Below, piece by piece: positions 1-6,234 of a stretch of DNA of 15,310 nt. Source of the DNA: Halanaerobiales bacterium (GTDB lineage Bacteria; Bacillota_F; Halanaerobiia; Halanaerobiales; DTU029); assembly GCA_016278415.1 (NCBI GenBank), contig JADQBV010000300.1, positions 1 through 15,310 on the forward strand. The letters are read 5' to 3'. The position numbers and the translations under genes were made by a program. Each line of letters begins with the position of its first letter. Within the stretch, counting starts at the first letter, position 1. Under the pieces are notes generated by a model. It searched no databases. It had not been told where the DNA came from and saw only the letters and a list, made by a program, of their open reading frames with translations.

Positions 1-2
1 AG

Positions 3-194
3 GGGAGCAGTCAGCAGGTCAAGGTTAGCCTGGAGGATATAGAAATCAGTGATCATGATCTAACTATCTTGAAAAATATTAGACCAGATGCTAGGGTGAT
101 TGCTATCATTAAACCGGCCAGTGAACAATTAAGCCTGGAAGATATAGAGGAAGAACGGGAGAGGAATAAGCAGGAAAAATATAAGATACTTTAG
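3..194 (+). CDS. C-terminal fragment of an unrecognised protein
   Basis: An open frame runs from the window edge (first complete codon at 3) to a TAG at 192-194, giving 63 residues of a C-terminus. The fragment is mixed alpha/beta in character: a stretch of alternating hydrophobics (VKVSLEDIEI, then RVIAIIKP) followed by a highly charged tail rich in Glu, Lys and Arg (EDIEEERERNKQEKYKIL). The pattern of a short beta region ending in VIAIIKP and then an acidic tail loosely recalls the C-terminal domain of ribosomal protein L25/CTC, but the match is weak and the spacing differs, so no name is given. Other frames here are closed by stops. No clear terminator follows before the promoter of the next gene. 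Confidence 0.5.
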   Translation, partial: GSSQQVKVSLEDIEISDHDLTILKNIRPDARVIAIIKPASEQLSLEDIEEERERNKQEKYKIL

Positions 195-200
195 TAAAAA

Positions 201-229
201 TTACTGCAAAAAAGAGGGAAGTATATTAT
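201..229 (+). promoter_or_regulatory. Candidate sigma-A promoter for the DUF3298 gene
   Basis: TTACTG (201-206) and TATTAT (224-229) are separated by 17 bp, which would start a leader of about 70 nt. A perfect 10-bp palindrome AGGATATCCT (283-292) sits just before the AGGAGA ribosome binding site of the gene at 308 and could be an operator or small hairpin. Confidence 0.4.
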
Positions 230-307
230 TATCCCGAATATTATCTAGTATAGAATATTAGATGCTAAATTGTATAGAACTAAGGATATCCTACAGGAGA
301 GAAAGGG

Positions 308-1033
308 ATGGTTCAATTGAATCGCAAAATTATAAGTTTAATTATCATATTTATCTTGATTTTTTCTTTTATAGCTTTAGGTTCAGATTTAAATAAAGAT
401 ATAAGTAATATAAGAATATATCAACTATCATATAATTTAGAGACAGATGCTGTTAAAATAGATGCATGTATTCCAGTAATAAAAGGACTTGAAAATAAAA
501 TTTCTCAGGATAATTTTAATCAAAAAATTAGAGATAGCATATTGAATTTCACAGATGATATTGAAAGTCAGGCAGAAAAGTTCTTCAAGACATCTAAACA
601 GGAAGATTTTCGGTTTCGTCAATATCAGGCAATGGTCACAAATGATCTTAAAAGCAAAGGGGATATCTTAAGTTTAGTTTTCAAATATTATCAATACACA
701 GGTGGGGCTCATGGTTTAACAAGTGTTGTGAGTTATAATCTTGATACTGATACAGGTAAGGATATTTCCCTTAAAGAATTTTTAACCCGAACTAATCTGA
801 ATATAGATCAGGTTAAGGAGATAATTGTAACTGAAATAGGAGAAAACCCGAATAATTATTTTCCAGATGCTATAGAAACTATTAGAAATAAAAACAACTT
901 TTCTTATTATGTAAAAGATAATAGTTTGTTTATATATTTTCAAAGCTATGATATTGCTCCTTATGCTGCCGGAAACCCTCAATTTGAAATTAAATTAGGA
1001 GTATCAAAAATGTCTCATCTCCATAACTATTGA
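308..1033 (+). CDS. Membrane-anchored DUF4163/DUF3298 (RsiV/PdaC-like) protein
   Basis: This 241-residue protein has a short basic N-terminus and a hydrophobic segment (residues 8-25) that would act as a signal or membrane anchor, so the rest is probably outside the membrane. The first half (about 35-120) resembles the DUF4163 fold. The motif YYQYTGGAHG (about 127-136), then a TGKDISLKEFL segment (149-159), and the closing motif YDIAPYAAGNPQFEI (214-228) are the signature of DUF3298. The family includes the lysozyme-sensing anti-sigma factor RsiV and the N-terminal part of the deacetylase PdaC. There is no deacetylase domain here, and no sigma-factor gene lies beside it, so it is best seen as a stand-alone extracytoplasmic member of unknown substrate. 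The AGGAGA before ATG 308 supports the start. Confidence 0.8.
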   Translation: MVQLNRKIISLIIIFILIFSFIALGSDLNKDISNIRIYQLSYNLETDAVKIDACIPVIKGLENKISQDNFNQKIRDSILNFTDDIESQAEKFFKTSKQEDFRFRQYQAMVTNDLKSKGDILSLVFKYYQYTGGAHGLTSVVSYNLDTDTGKDISLKEFLTRTNLNIDQVKEIIVTEIGENPNNYFPDAIETIRNKNNFSYYVKDNSLFIYFQSYDIAPYAAGNPQFEIKLGVSKMSHLHNY

Positions 1034-1696
1034 TAATATTCCTAGATTTGAGGCCTAATCGAATATGCTTATACTAAAGCCAACATAGCATGAGTTAAAC
1101 AAAGATTTTACTGCTATAACTGAATGAAAATAAAGAGATTTTCTATATTAAATGCTTATAACGTTGATTTACTTGATACCATAAATCAGGTATGAAAAAG
1201 TCTCCAGTCACAGAATGATTGCAAGAAGCTGGGTAAGAAAATCTTGTTTCACTGTCCCTTCATTATATACGCAAGGTCGGGCTACTCCATAGTATCATAT
1301 TTTGACTTTAAGGTAGTAGTACTAGGCCATCGAGGACGACATAGCAAAATAATCGGGCACTATCTAATATTGAGAAGAACCAGAATAATTAAACAAGATT
1401 ATTTTGTAGTGCAACAATATGGGGAGTAATGTTTTATGACAATTAAATATAAATAGTTTTCTATTTACTATAACTACTATAAATCCTCCATTAAGCCACT
1501 CATATTCAGCCAGCTTCCCTTACGGATTAACTGGCTGTATTAATTTCTCATCTTCTATGATTACCAGTAAATCTTTCAGAAAAGAAATAGGTATTCAAAG
1601 AGGTAGTCTTTCTTCTAGACTAATTGATAGTCTTTTTTTATGTCTTACATGAAAAGTAAATCCTTTTCGTATTCATCACACTCATGCATATACAAG
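1034..1696. other. Gene-free stretch of about 660 bp, possibly degenerate
   Basis: No frame here has a convincing ribosome binding site plus a recognisable product. The longest open frame (about 1244-1429, 61 codons, plus strand) gives a peptide I cannot assign and has no Shine-Dalgarno sequence. Small hairpins are visible: ATATTC/GAATAT (1036-1066) after the upstream gene; CAGCCAG/CTGGCTG around 1514-1538; and TAGTCT/AGACTA around 1602-1620, the last lying just downstream of the minus-strand TetR gene. None has the T-run of a clear terminator. A plus-strand frame around 1530-1640 contains a stretch vaguely like a decayed transposase or reverse transcriptase, but it is broken and cannot be named. 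Confidence 0.4.
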
Positions 1697-2302
1697 CTAC
1701 CTAGGATTATCTATTGGTTGTCCTGCCAGTCCATATAACATCATAGAATATAATTCTTTTAGCAGGTCTTTATTTTTATTGTTCAACTGGTCCGGGTGGT
1801 GAGCTATATCGCGGTACATTTGAAGATAAAGCATAACTGCATCGTTAGAGAGTTCTTTATGAATATAGCCTTCCCTCCGGCCCTTATCTATGAATTGAAG
1901 AATTGCATTGGGAAATTTATTATTATAAAAGTCATCAATAAAGTTCTTTATTTCAGGATCGACATTTGTATTAATTAGATCGTTTAATAAATCCAGGTTA
2001 ATCTGCCCCGTTATTTCCTCTCTTGTAAAAATAATTTCTTCAATCAGCTTAGGAAAAGGAAGATCACTCTCCAACATGTATTTAAGTGAATCCCATTTTT
2101 TATTTATAAAATAAATGATCGTATCTTTCACTAAATCTTCTTTGTTTCCAAAATAATTATAGATAGTAGCTGGAGCTACACCGGCTTTTTCAGCAATTTT
2201 AGCTATACTAGTTTTATCTACTCCATGTAAAGAAAAGAGTTCTAAAGCGGAATATCGTATTTTGTTTTTTTTCTTCTTTGTTCGGCGTTCATACCCATCC
2301 AT
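1697..2302 (-). CDS. TetR/AcrR-family repressor divergent from ABC exporter
   Basis: A 201-residue TetR-family regulator. After a very basic N-terminus (ERRTKKKKNK), residues 13-60 form the TetR DNA-binding domain: helix 1 around YSALELFSLHG, then the helix-turn-helix TSIAKIAEKAGVAPATIYNYFGNKEDL (31-57), which matches the family pattern closely. The remaining ~140 residues are the helical, sequence-divergent ligand-binding and dimer domain. The start is supported by AGAGGTGA upstream of the ATG on the minus strand. The gene is divergent from an ABC exporter, the usual arrangement for a repressor that controls both itself and a pump in response to a transported compound. Inverted repeats at both promoters in the shared gap fit this. 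The ligand cannot be read from sequence. Confidence 0.9.
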   Translation of the reverse strand: MDGYERRTKKKKNKIRYSALELFSLHGVDKTSIAKIAEKAGVAPATIYNYFGNKEDLVKDTIIYFINKKWDSLKYMLESDLPFPKLIEEIIFTREEITGQINLDLLNDLINTNVDPEIKNFIDDFYNNKFPNAILQFIDKGRREGYIHKELSNDAVMLYLQMYRDIAHHPDQLNNKNKDLLKELYSMMLYGLAGQPIDNPR

Positions 2303-2315
2303 TTGTAATCACCTC

Positions 2316-2331
2316 TAGTAATAGAATACTA
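2316..2331. promoter_or_regulatory. Candidate TetR operator over the tetR promoter
   Basis: The inverted repeat TAGTA-N6-TACTA covers the -10 region of the minus-strand tetR promoter. Its half-site resembles the TACTCTA half-site found twice more in the same gap (2359-2365 and 2430-2436), which suggests one repressor binds all of them and autoregulates. Inferred, not shown. Confidence 0.45.
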
Positions 2332-2351
2332 AAAGTTTTATATTAAGTCAA
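2323..2351 (-). promoter_or_regulatory. Candidate promoter of the tetR gene (minus strand)
   Basis: Read on the minus strand, TTGACT (2351-2346) and TATTCT (2328-2323) are 17 bp apart. The start point would fall close to 2316, about 15 nt before the ATG at 2302, with the AGAGGTGA ribosome binding site between. Confidence 0.55.
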
Positions 2352-2381
2352 CTACTAATACTCTAAATTATCCAAAATGAC

Positions 2382-2410
2382 TTGACTGATCTACTTATAT
2401 ATAATAAAAT
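2382..2410 (+). promoter_or_regulatory. Candidate promoter of the ABC exporter operon
   Basis: TTGACT (2382-2387) and TAAAAT (2405-2410) are 17 bp apart on the plus strand; transcription would begin near 2417, right at the edge of an inverted repeat (2419-2436). Confidence 0.6.
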
Positions 2411-2418
2411 AGAGAATA

Positions 2419-2436
2419 TAGAGTACTTTTACTCTA
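2419..2436. promoter_or_regulatory. Candidate TetR operator at the exporter start point
   Basis: TAGAGTA-CTTT-TACTCTA is a perfect 7-bp inverted repeat with a 4-bp centre, placed at about +2 to +20 of the exporter transcript, where a bound repressor would block initiation. A further single half-site TACTCTAAA occurs at 2359-2367. The adjacent divergent TetR is the obvious candidate binder. Confidence 0.6.
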
Positions 2437-2459
2437 AAACATAAAAAGGAGGACTGGGT

Positions 2460-3362
2460 ATGAACATAATTCGTATTGAGAACCTTAACAAGTCATTTGG
2501 TAAAACTCATGCCTTACGTGAAATCAATTTAGAGGTAGAGCAGGGTGAGGTACATGGATTCATAGGTCCAAATGGAGCTGGTAAATCTACTACTATTCGT
2601 ATTCTTCTTGGAATTTTACGTAAGGACTCCGGTGAAGTATCCATGTTGGGGGGAGATTCCTGGGAGGATGCGGTAGCGTTGCATCGCCGTTTGGTCTATG
2701 TTCCCGGAGATGTTACCCTTTGGCCAGATCTTTCTGGTGGAGAAGTAATTGATCTACTAGGGCGATTACATGGGGGAATTGATCAGAACCGTAGAAAGGA
2801 TCTTTTGGAACGCTTTCAACTTGATCCTACAAAGAAGAGTAGGACTTACTCTAAAGGAAATCGACAAAAAGTTGCTCTGGTAGCAGCATTTGCGACTGAC
2901 GCGGATTTACTGCTCTTAGATGAACCGACTTCTGGGCTTGACCCATTGATGGAATCTGTTTTTCAAGAGTGTGTAAAGGAAGTAAAAAAGCAGGGCAAAA
3001 CTGTTTTTCTTTCAAGTCACATCCTTGCAGAGGTAGAGGCTCTTTGTGATCGAGTGAGTATTATTAGGCAGGGACAAATTGTGGAGTCAGGAACCCTGGA
3101 AGATTTACGTCATCTAACTCGTACGACTGTTACTGTAGAGACTACTCTTCCATTTAAAAACTTGGATGAACTTTCAGGAGTCCACGATATTACTCAGGAG
3201 GGGGAAAAATGGCTTTTTTCAGTTGATTCTGATGCTATGGAAAAAGTTATGGGAGAACTGGCATCACTTGGAATAAGATTTTTGACTGCAGAACCACCCA
3301 GTTTAGAGGAGTTGTTTATGCGTCATTATGGTGATGATATAAATGGAAATGGAGGTGTATAA
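2460..3362 (+). CDS. ABC exporter ATP-binding subunit (ABC-2 / polyketide exporter type)
   Basis: A 300-residue ATPase that would power export by the membrane protein encoded next. Walker A is GPNGAGKST (36-44), the signature helix is the variant YSKGNRQK (130-137) instead of LSGGQ, Walker B with the D-loop is LLLLDEPTSGLD (150-161), and the switch histidine is H187 in LSSHIL. The usual Q-loop is replaced by YVPGD (80-84). The variant signature and PG(D/E) Q-loop are typical of the ATPases paired with large ABC-2 permeases such as the polyketide and tetronasin exporters. Residues after about 220 form the variable C-terminal domain. A strong AAAGGAGG lies 7-8 nt before the ATG. The stop is one base from the GTG of the permease, so the two are translationally coupled. 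Confidence 0.92.
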   Translation: MNIIRIENLNKSFGKTHALREINLEVEQGEVHGFIGPNGAGKSTTIRILLGILRKDSGEVSMLGGDSWEDAVALHRRLVYVPGDVTLWPDLSGGEVIDLLGRLHGGIDQNRRKDLLERFQLDPTKKSRTYSKGNRQKVALVAAFATDADLLLLDEPTSGLDPLMESVFQECVKEVKKQGKTVFLSSHILAEVEALCDRVSIIRQGQIVESGTLEDLRHLTRTTVTVETTLPFKNLDELSGVHDITQEGEKWLFSVDSDAMEKVMGELASLGIRFLTAEPPSLEELFMRHYGDDINGNGGV

Positions 3363-3363
3363 A

Positions 3364-4965
3364 GTGAGGAAAGATGACTTCATAGGAACAGGTACATTGT
3401 TTCGCCTTTTTTTAAAAAGGGATCGTTTACGGTTTTTACTTTGGGTTTTAGCGCCTTTTCTATTGGCTGTAGCAACTGCCGCAACTTTTGGAGCTATGGA
3501 TTTGGAAACTGCAATAGCGGAGTTTATATCAGATCCAGTTATTTCTGCCATGCAGGGTCCTGTTATGTCTAATGACCTTGCTGGAGTGGTTGTTTGGCGT
3601 ATGATGGGGCTTAATGTAATTATACTTGGAATTGCCGATGTTCTTACAGTTGTTCGTCATACCCGTGCAGAAGAAGAATCGGGGCGAAGTGAATTGATAC
3701 GTGCTTATGTTACAGGACACTATGCTAATTTGACTGCTGCATTGCTGGTAGCTCTTGCTGTTAACTTGACCGCAGGACTTTTGCAGAGTTTTTTGCTTAT
3801 GGGCATAGGAGGAGCAGCTAGGGGTTCGATTCTCTTTGGTTTGACTGTAGCTGCAGGAGGATTCTTTTTTGCCTGCTTGGGTGCTTTCGGAGCACAGTTT
3901 AAAGAAAGTACAGGAGCTGCAAAAGGGATTTCTTTGGCAGCTGTTGGCCTGGGGTTTTTAATTATGATTATTAACAATGGTAGTGGTGGTTACACTGTAC
4001 TAAGATGGATTACACCTATGACATGGCATCGACTTACACAACCTTTGGCTGGGAATCATGGATGGTTTCTACTTTTCTTTATGGCGATTATATCCATTCC
4101 TGCCGTTGCTGCATTTAAATTGTCAAAATCACGAGATATAGGTGCAGGAATTATACCGACTAGACTCGGACTTGCAGAAGCTAAAAAGGGATTGAAAAGC
4201 CCATTAACACTTGCCTGGAGACTGTATAAAAGATCCTTTCTAGGGTGGTTTATTGCTGTTGGCGCCTTTGGTGCTGGTATTGGTTCTATTGCTCAAAATA
4301 TAGGGGAAAATGAAGAACTAGGTAGTCTGTTGGGTAATTTAGGAGGAACAGATTGGACAAATCAGGTGGGTAATAAGGATGCCTTTGTTGCCATTATTGT
4401 CTATATCGTGGCTTTAGCCGTTGCACTTTACGCTATAACTACTTTTCTGCGATCTCATAAAGAAGAGCTTGAAAGTCGTGGTGAATTGATCTTATCTAAG
4501 CCTGTCAGCAGGCTGCAATGGATAAGCAGTCATCTTTTAATAGCCTTTCTGACATCTGCTGCATTGATGGTAGTCATGGGTTTTGGAAGTGGATTTATAT
4601 ATGGCTTAACTTCAGGGGATTTTGCTAGCACATTTATTCGAATTTTTAATATGAGCATATCAAAAATACCGGCCATATGGGTAATGACAGGTATAACTGC
4701 ATTTATTTATGGCTTCATGCCAAAAGCTGTCCCTACTTTGAGTTGGGTGGCATGGGCATTGTTTGCAGCACTGGAGCTTATGTGGGAAGGAGGAGCCATT
4801 GATTGGTCGCTTATGAGATTTTCACCTTTTTCTTACGCTCATTATACAGTCCCAGTCTCTGAACTGTCGATGATGGCTTTAATAGGTCTAGTTATTTTTA
4901 CAGTTATATTAACAGGTATTGGAATCCTTGGATTTAAAAACAGAGATGTTTTGACAAAAGCATAA
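3364..4965 (+). CDS. ABC-2 exporter permease, polyketide-antibiotic exporter type
   Basis: A large integral membrane protein of 533 residues if started at GTG 3364. That start is preferred because GGAGGTG (3351-3357) sits 6 nt before it; an in-frame ATG at 3343 lies inside the upstream gene and lacks such a site. About twelve hydrophobic segments fall in two similar halves, the second beginning near 'LTLAWRLYKRSFLGW' in mid-protein, which matches the two-fold architecture of the COG3559-like exporters of polyketide antibiotics (TnrB3 type). Cytoplasmic loops carry RAEEESGRSELIRA in the first half and SHKEELESRGELILSKPVSRLQW in the second, the recurring EE..GR.EL motif of this family. With the ATPase it should form a drug exporter under TetR control. 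The exported compound is unknown. Confidence 0.88.
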   Translation: MRKDDFIGTGTLFRLFLKRDRLRFLLWVLAPFLLAVATAATFGAMDLETAIAEFISDPVISAMQGPVMSNDLAGVVVWRMMGLNVIILGIADVLTVVRHTRAEEESGRSELIRAYVTGHYANLTAALLVALAVNLTAGLLQSFLLMGIGGAARGSILFGLTVAAGGFFFACLGAFGAQFKESTGAAKGISLAAVGLGFLIMIINNGSGGYTVLRWITPMTWHRLTQPLAGNHGWFLLFFMAIISIPAVAAFKLSKSRDIGAGIIPTRLGLAEAKKGLKSPLTLAWRLYKRSFLGWFIAVGAFGAGIGSIAQNIGENEELGSLLGNLGGTDWTNQVGNKDAFVAIIVYIVALAVALYAITTFLRSHKEELESRGELILSKPVSRLQWISSHLLIAFLTSAALMVVMGFGSGFIYGLTSGDFASTFIRIFNMSISKIPAIWVMTGITAFIYGFMPKAVPTLSWVAWALFAALELMWEGGAIDWSLMRFSPFSYAHYTVPVSELSMMALIGLVIFTVILTGIGILGFKNRDVLTKA

Positions 4966-5173
4966 CTCATTTTAAACAGCTTATTTGGAAATGGTCGATG
5001 TCCACTCTGTCCCCGGAATTATTGAATACATCCAAATTGTGAGAGATATAGGATTTTGTTTAAAACTATTTAAAATAAGATATGGAATCTACATGGTGTA
5101 TATGGTGAGATCCAACCTTTAGTATAATACTTGAACTTGAAAATAATATTAAATAACCATAGTGAAATGAAAG
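4966..5173. other. Intergenic tail after the exporter, no supported gene
   Basis: About 200 bp separate the permease stop from the first clear terminator. A 43-codon frame (ATG 4991 to TAG 5122) is present but has no ribosome binding site and no recognisable motif, so it is not called. The stretch is probably the 3' untranslated end of the exporter transcript. Confidence 0.4.
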
Positions 5174-5205
5174 AAGATTTCCCACCTCTAGGGGGATCTT
5201 TTTTT
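5174..5205 (+). terminator. Intrinsic terminator of the exporter operon
   Basis: AAGATTTCCC (5174-5183) pairs with GGGGGATCTT (5191-5200) over 10 bp with two G-U pairs around a 7-nt loop, and runs into seven T residues. It is the first strong terminator downstream of the exporter. Confidence 0.75.
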
Positions 5206-5409
5206 CGTATTCGTTATATGTAACGTTAATGGTTTTTAGGTTTCCAGTGCGGGGCAGATATCAATTACATTAAATTGACTTATTATTTCTACAATAATAC
5301 CGATTTAATGACTTGAAAAATTGCTTAATAATTATAATTATCTTGACCAGTTGGTTTATTTTAATTTCACATATTACTTTAGATATAAATCATAAAATAG
5401 GGTAGGGTA
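5206..5409. other. Gene-free stretch, possible small RNA
   Basis: This AT-rich 200 bp has no coding frame of note. It ends in a second intrinsic terminator (5410-5445) although no gene lies between the two terminators, which would make sense if a short transcript starts inside it. A weak promoter-like pair is TTGAAA (5313-5318) with TAATTA (5335-5340). The evidence for a small RNA is thin. Confidence 0.25.
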
Positions 5410-5445
5410 AGGCAGTCCTGTAAAATAGGTCTGCCTAATTTTTTT
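5410..5445 (+). terminator. Intrinsic terminator with no obvious gene upstream
   Basis: AGGCAGTCCT (5410-5419) pairs with AGGTCTGCCT (5427-5436), 6 plus 3 bp around a single T-T mismatch, with a 7-nt loop, followed by AA and seven T. It lies about 80 bp before the promoter of the next TetR gene and insulates that gene from read-through, or ends an unannotated short RNA. Confidence 0.7.
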
Positions 5446-5524
5446 CTTTGAAAGAATTGCTTTTGTTTGACAGAATGCTTTAAAAAGTCTGTACTTAAGG
5501 CAAAATAAGAACGTTTAGTTTTTA

Positions 5525-5553
5525 TTGACAGGTGTGTTAGCATATGTTATGCT
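5525..5553 (+). promoter_or_regulatory. Promoter and candidate operator of the second TetR operon
   Basis: TTGACA (5525-5530) and TATGCT (5548-5553) are 17 bp apart. The inverted repeat AGCATA-TGT-TATGCT (5539-5553) includes the whole -10 element, so a dimeric repressor bound there would block RNA polymerase. The TetR encoded just downstream is the likely ligand-responsive binder. A further TGGTCA half-site lies at about 5568-5573. Confidence 0.6.
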
Positions 5554-5592
5554 TTATACTAACAAGATGGTCAGTAAATAGGAGGCAAGAAT

Positions 5593-6207
5593 ATGCCAAA
5601 AAAAATTTATAATAAAGAACGAATTTTAGATGACTGCCTGACTGTATTTGCCCGCAATGGATATGAGAATACTTCCACAACAATGTTGGCTGAAGCAGCT
5701 GGAATTTCTCGTTCATTGATATTTCATCATTTTAATAGTAAGAAAGAGTTATTCTTAAATCTTCTCGATAGATGTTTTGAAAAAGGGAGATTTGAGATGG
5801 GGATAGATGACTTACTGGATTCCGATGATTTTTTTGAGGCCAGAGAAAAACTTTCTATCACAAAATTTAAATATTTTAAAGATAAACCTGATTTATATAA
5901 ATTTATTATGGGGGTTTTTTATGATACACCTGATAAGCTGAAGACTGAAATTAATGAAAAATATGGTGGCTTAATTGCTGCGAGAAATAAAATGATAAGA
6001 CAGTTATTTGAAAAAGTGTCTCTGAAAGAAGGGGTTGACCGTGATCAGGCTTTTGAGCTGGTTTCCCTGACAATGGATCACTTTGATAATAAGTATTTTA
6101 CTGATCTGTCAGATGAAAAGATTCTGAATGAAGAATATCTTAATCGTTTTCTTGAGGAGAGAAATAGTTTTCTTTCTATGATCCGTAATGGTATAGAAAA
6201 AAGATAA
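5593..6207 (+). CDS. TetR/AcrR-family regulator heading the phosphotransferase operon
   Basis: A 204-residue TetR-family protein. The N-terminal DNA-binding domain spans about residues 5-52: KERILDDCLTVFARNGYENTS leads into the helix-turn-helix TTMLAEAAGISRSLIFHHFNSKKEL (29-53), in which the usual YYHF/YNYF recognition end is IFHHF. The C-terminal ~150 residues are helical and unlike the first TetR in this window, so the two are not recent duplicates. AGGAGG lies about 7 nt before the ATG. It is transcribed together with the phosphotransferase-like gene, which starts less than 30 bp after its stop, and a perfect inverted repeat over the shared promoter suggests autoregulation of the operon. 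The inducer is unknown; a substrate of the downstream enzyme would be a natural guess. Confidence 0.9.
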   Translation: MPKKIYNKERILDDCLTVFARNGYENTSTTMLAEAAGISRSLIFHHFNSKKELFLNLLDRCFEKGRFEMGIDDLLDSDDFFEAREKLSITKFKYFKDKPDLYKFIMGVFYDTPDKLKTEINEKYGGLIAARNKMIRQLFEKVSLKEGVDRDQAFELVSLTMDHFDNKYFTDLSDEKILNEEYLNRFLEERNSFLSMIRNGIEKR

Positions 6208-6234
6208 TGCTAGATATAAGAGGAAGGAGTGATT

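Noticed and set aside
3..194. Ribosomal protein L25/CTC C-terminus
   Set aside because: The beta pattern is only loosely similar and shorter than in L25, and the missing N-terminal part prevents a decision.
1244..1429. 61-codon frame in the left gap
   Set aside because: No Shine-Dalgarno sequence and no family resemblance; composition is like the surrounding non-coding DNA.
1530..1640. Possible reverse transcriptase or transposase remnant (frame with ...IGIQRGSLSS...)
   Set aside because: Only a few residues resemble a known motif, the frame is broken, and no other domain of either family is visible nearby.
3343..3363. ATG 3343 as the start of the ABC permease
   Set aside because: It is inside the ATPase gene without a suitable ribosome binding site, while GTG 3364 has GGAGGTG 6 nt upstream and directly follows the ATPase stop.
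4991..5122. 43-codon frame after the ABC permease
   Set aside because: No ribosome binding site, no recognisable motif, and it lies in what looks like the exporter's 3' untranslated region.
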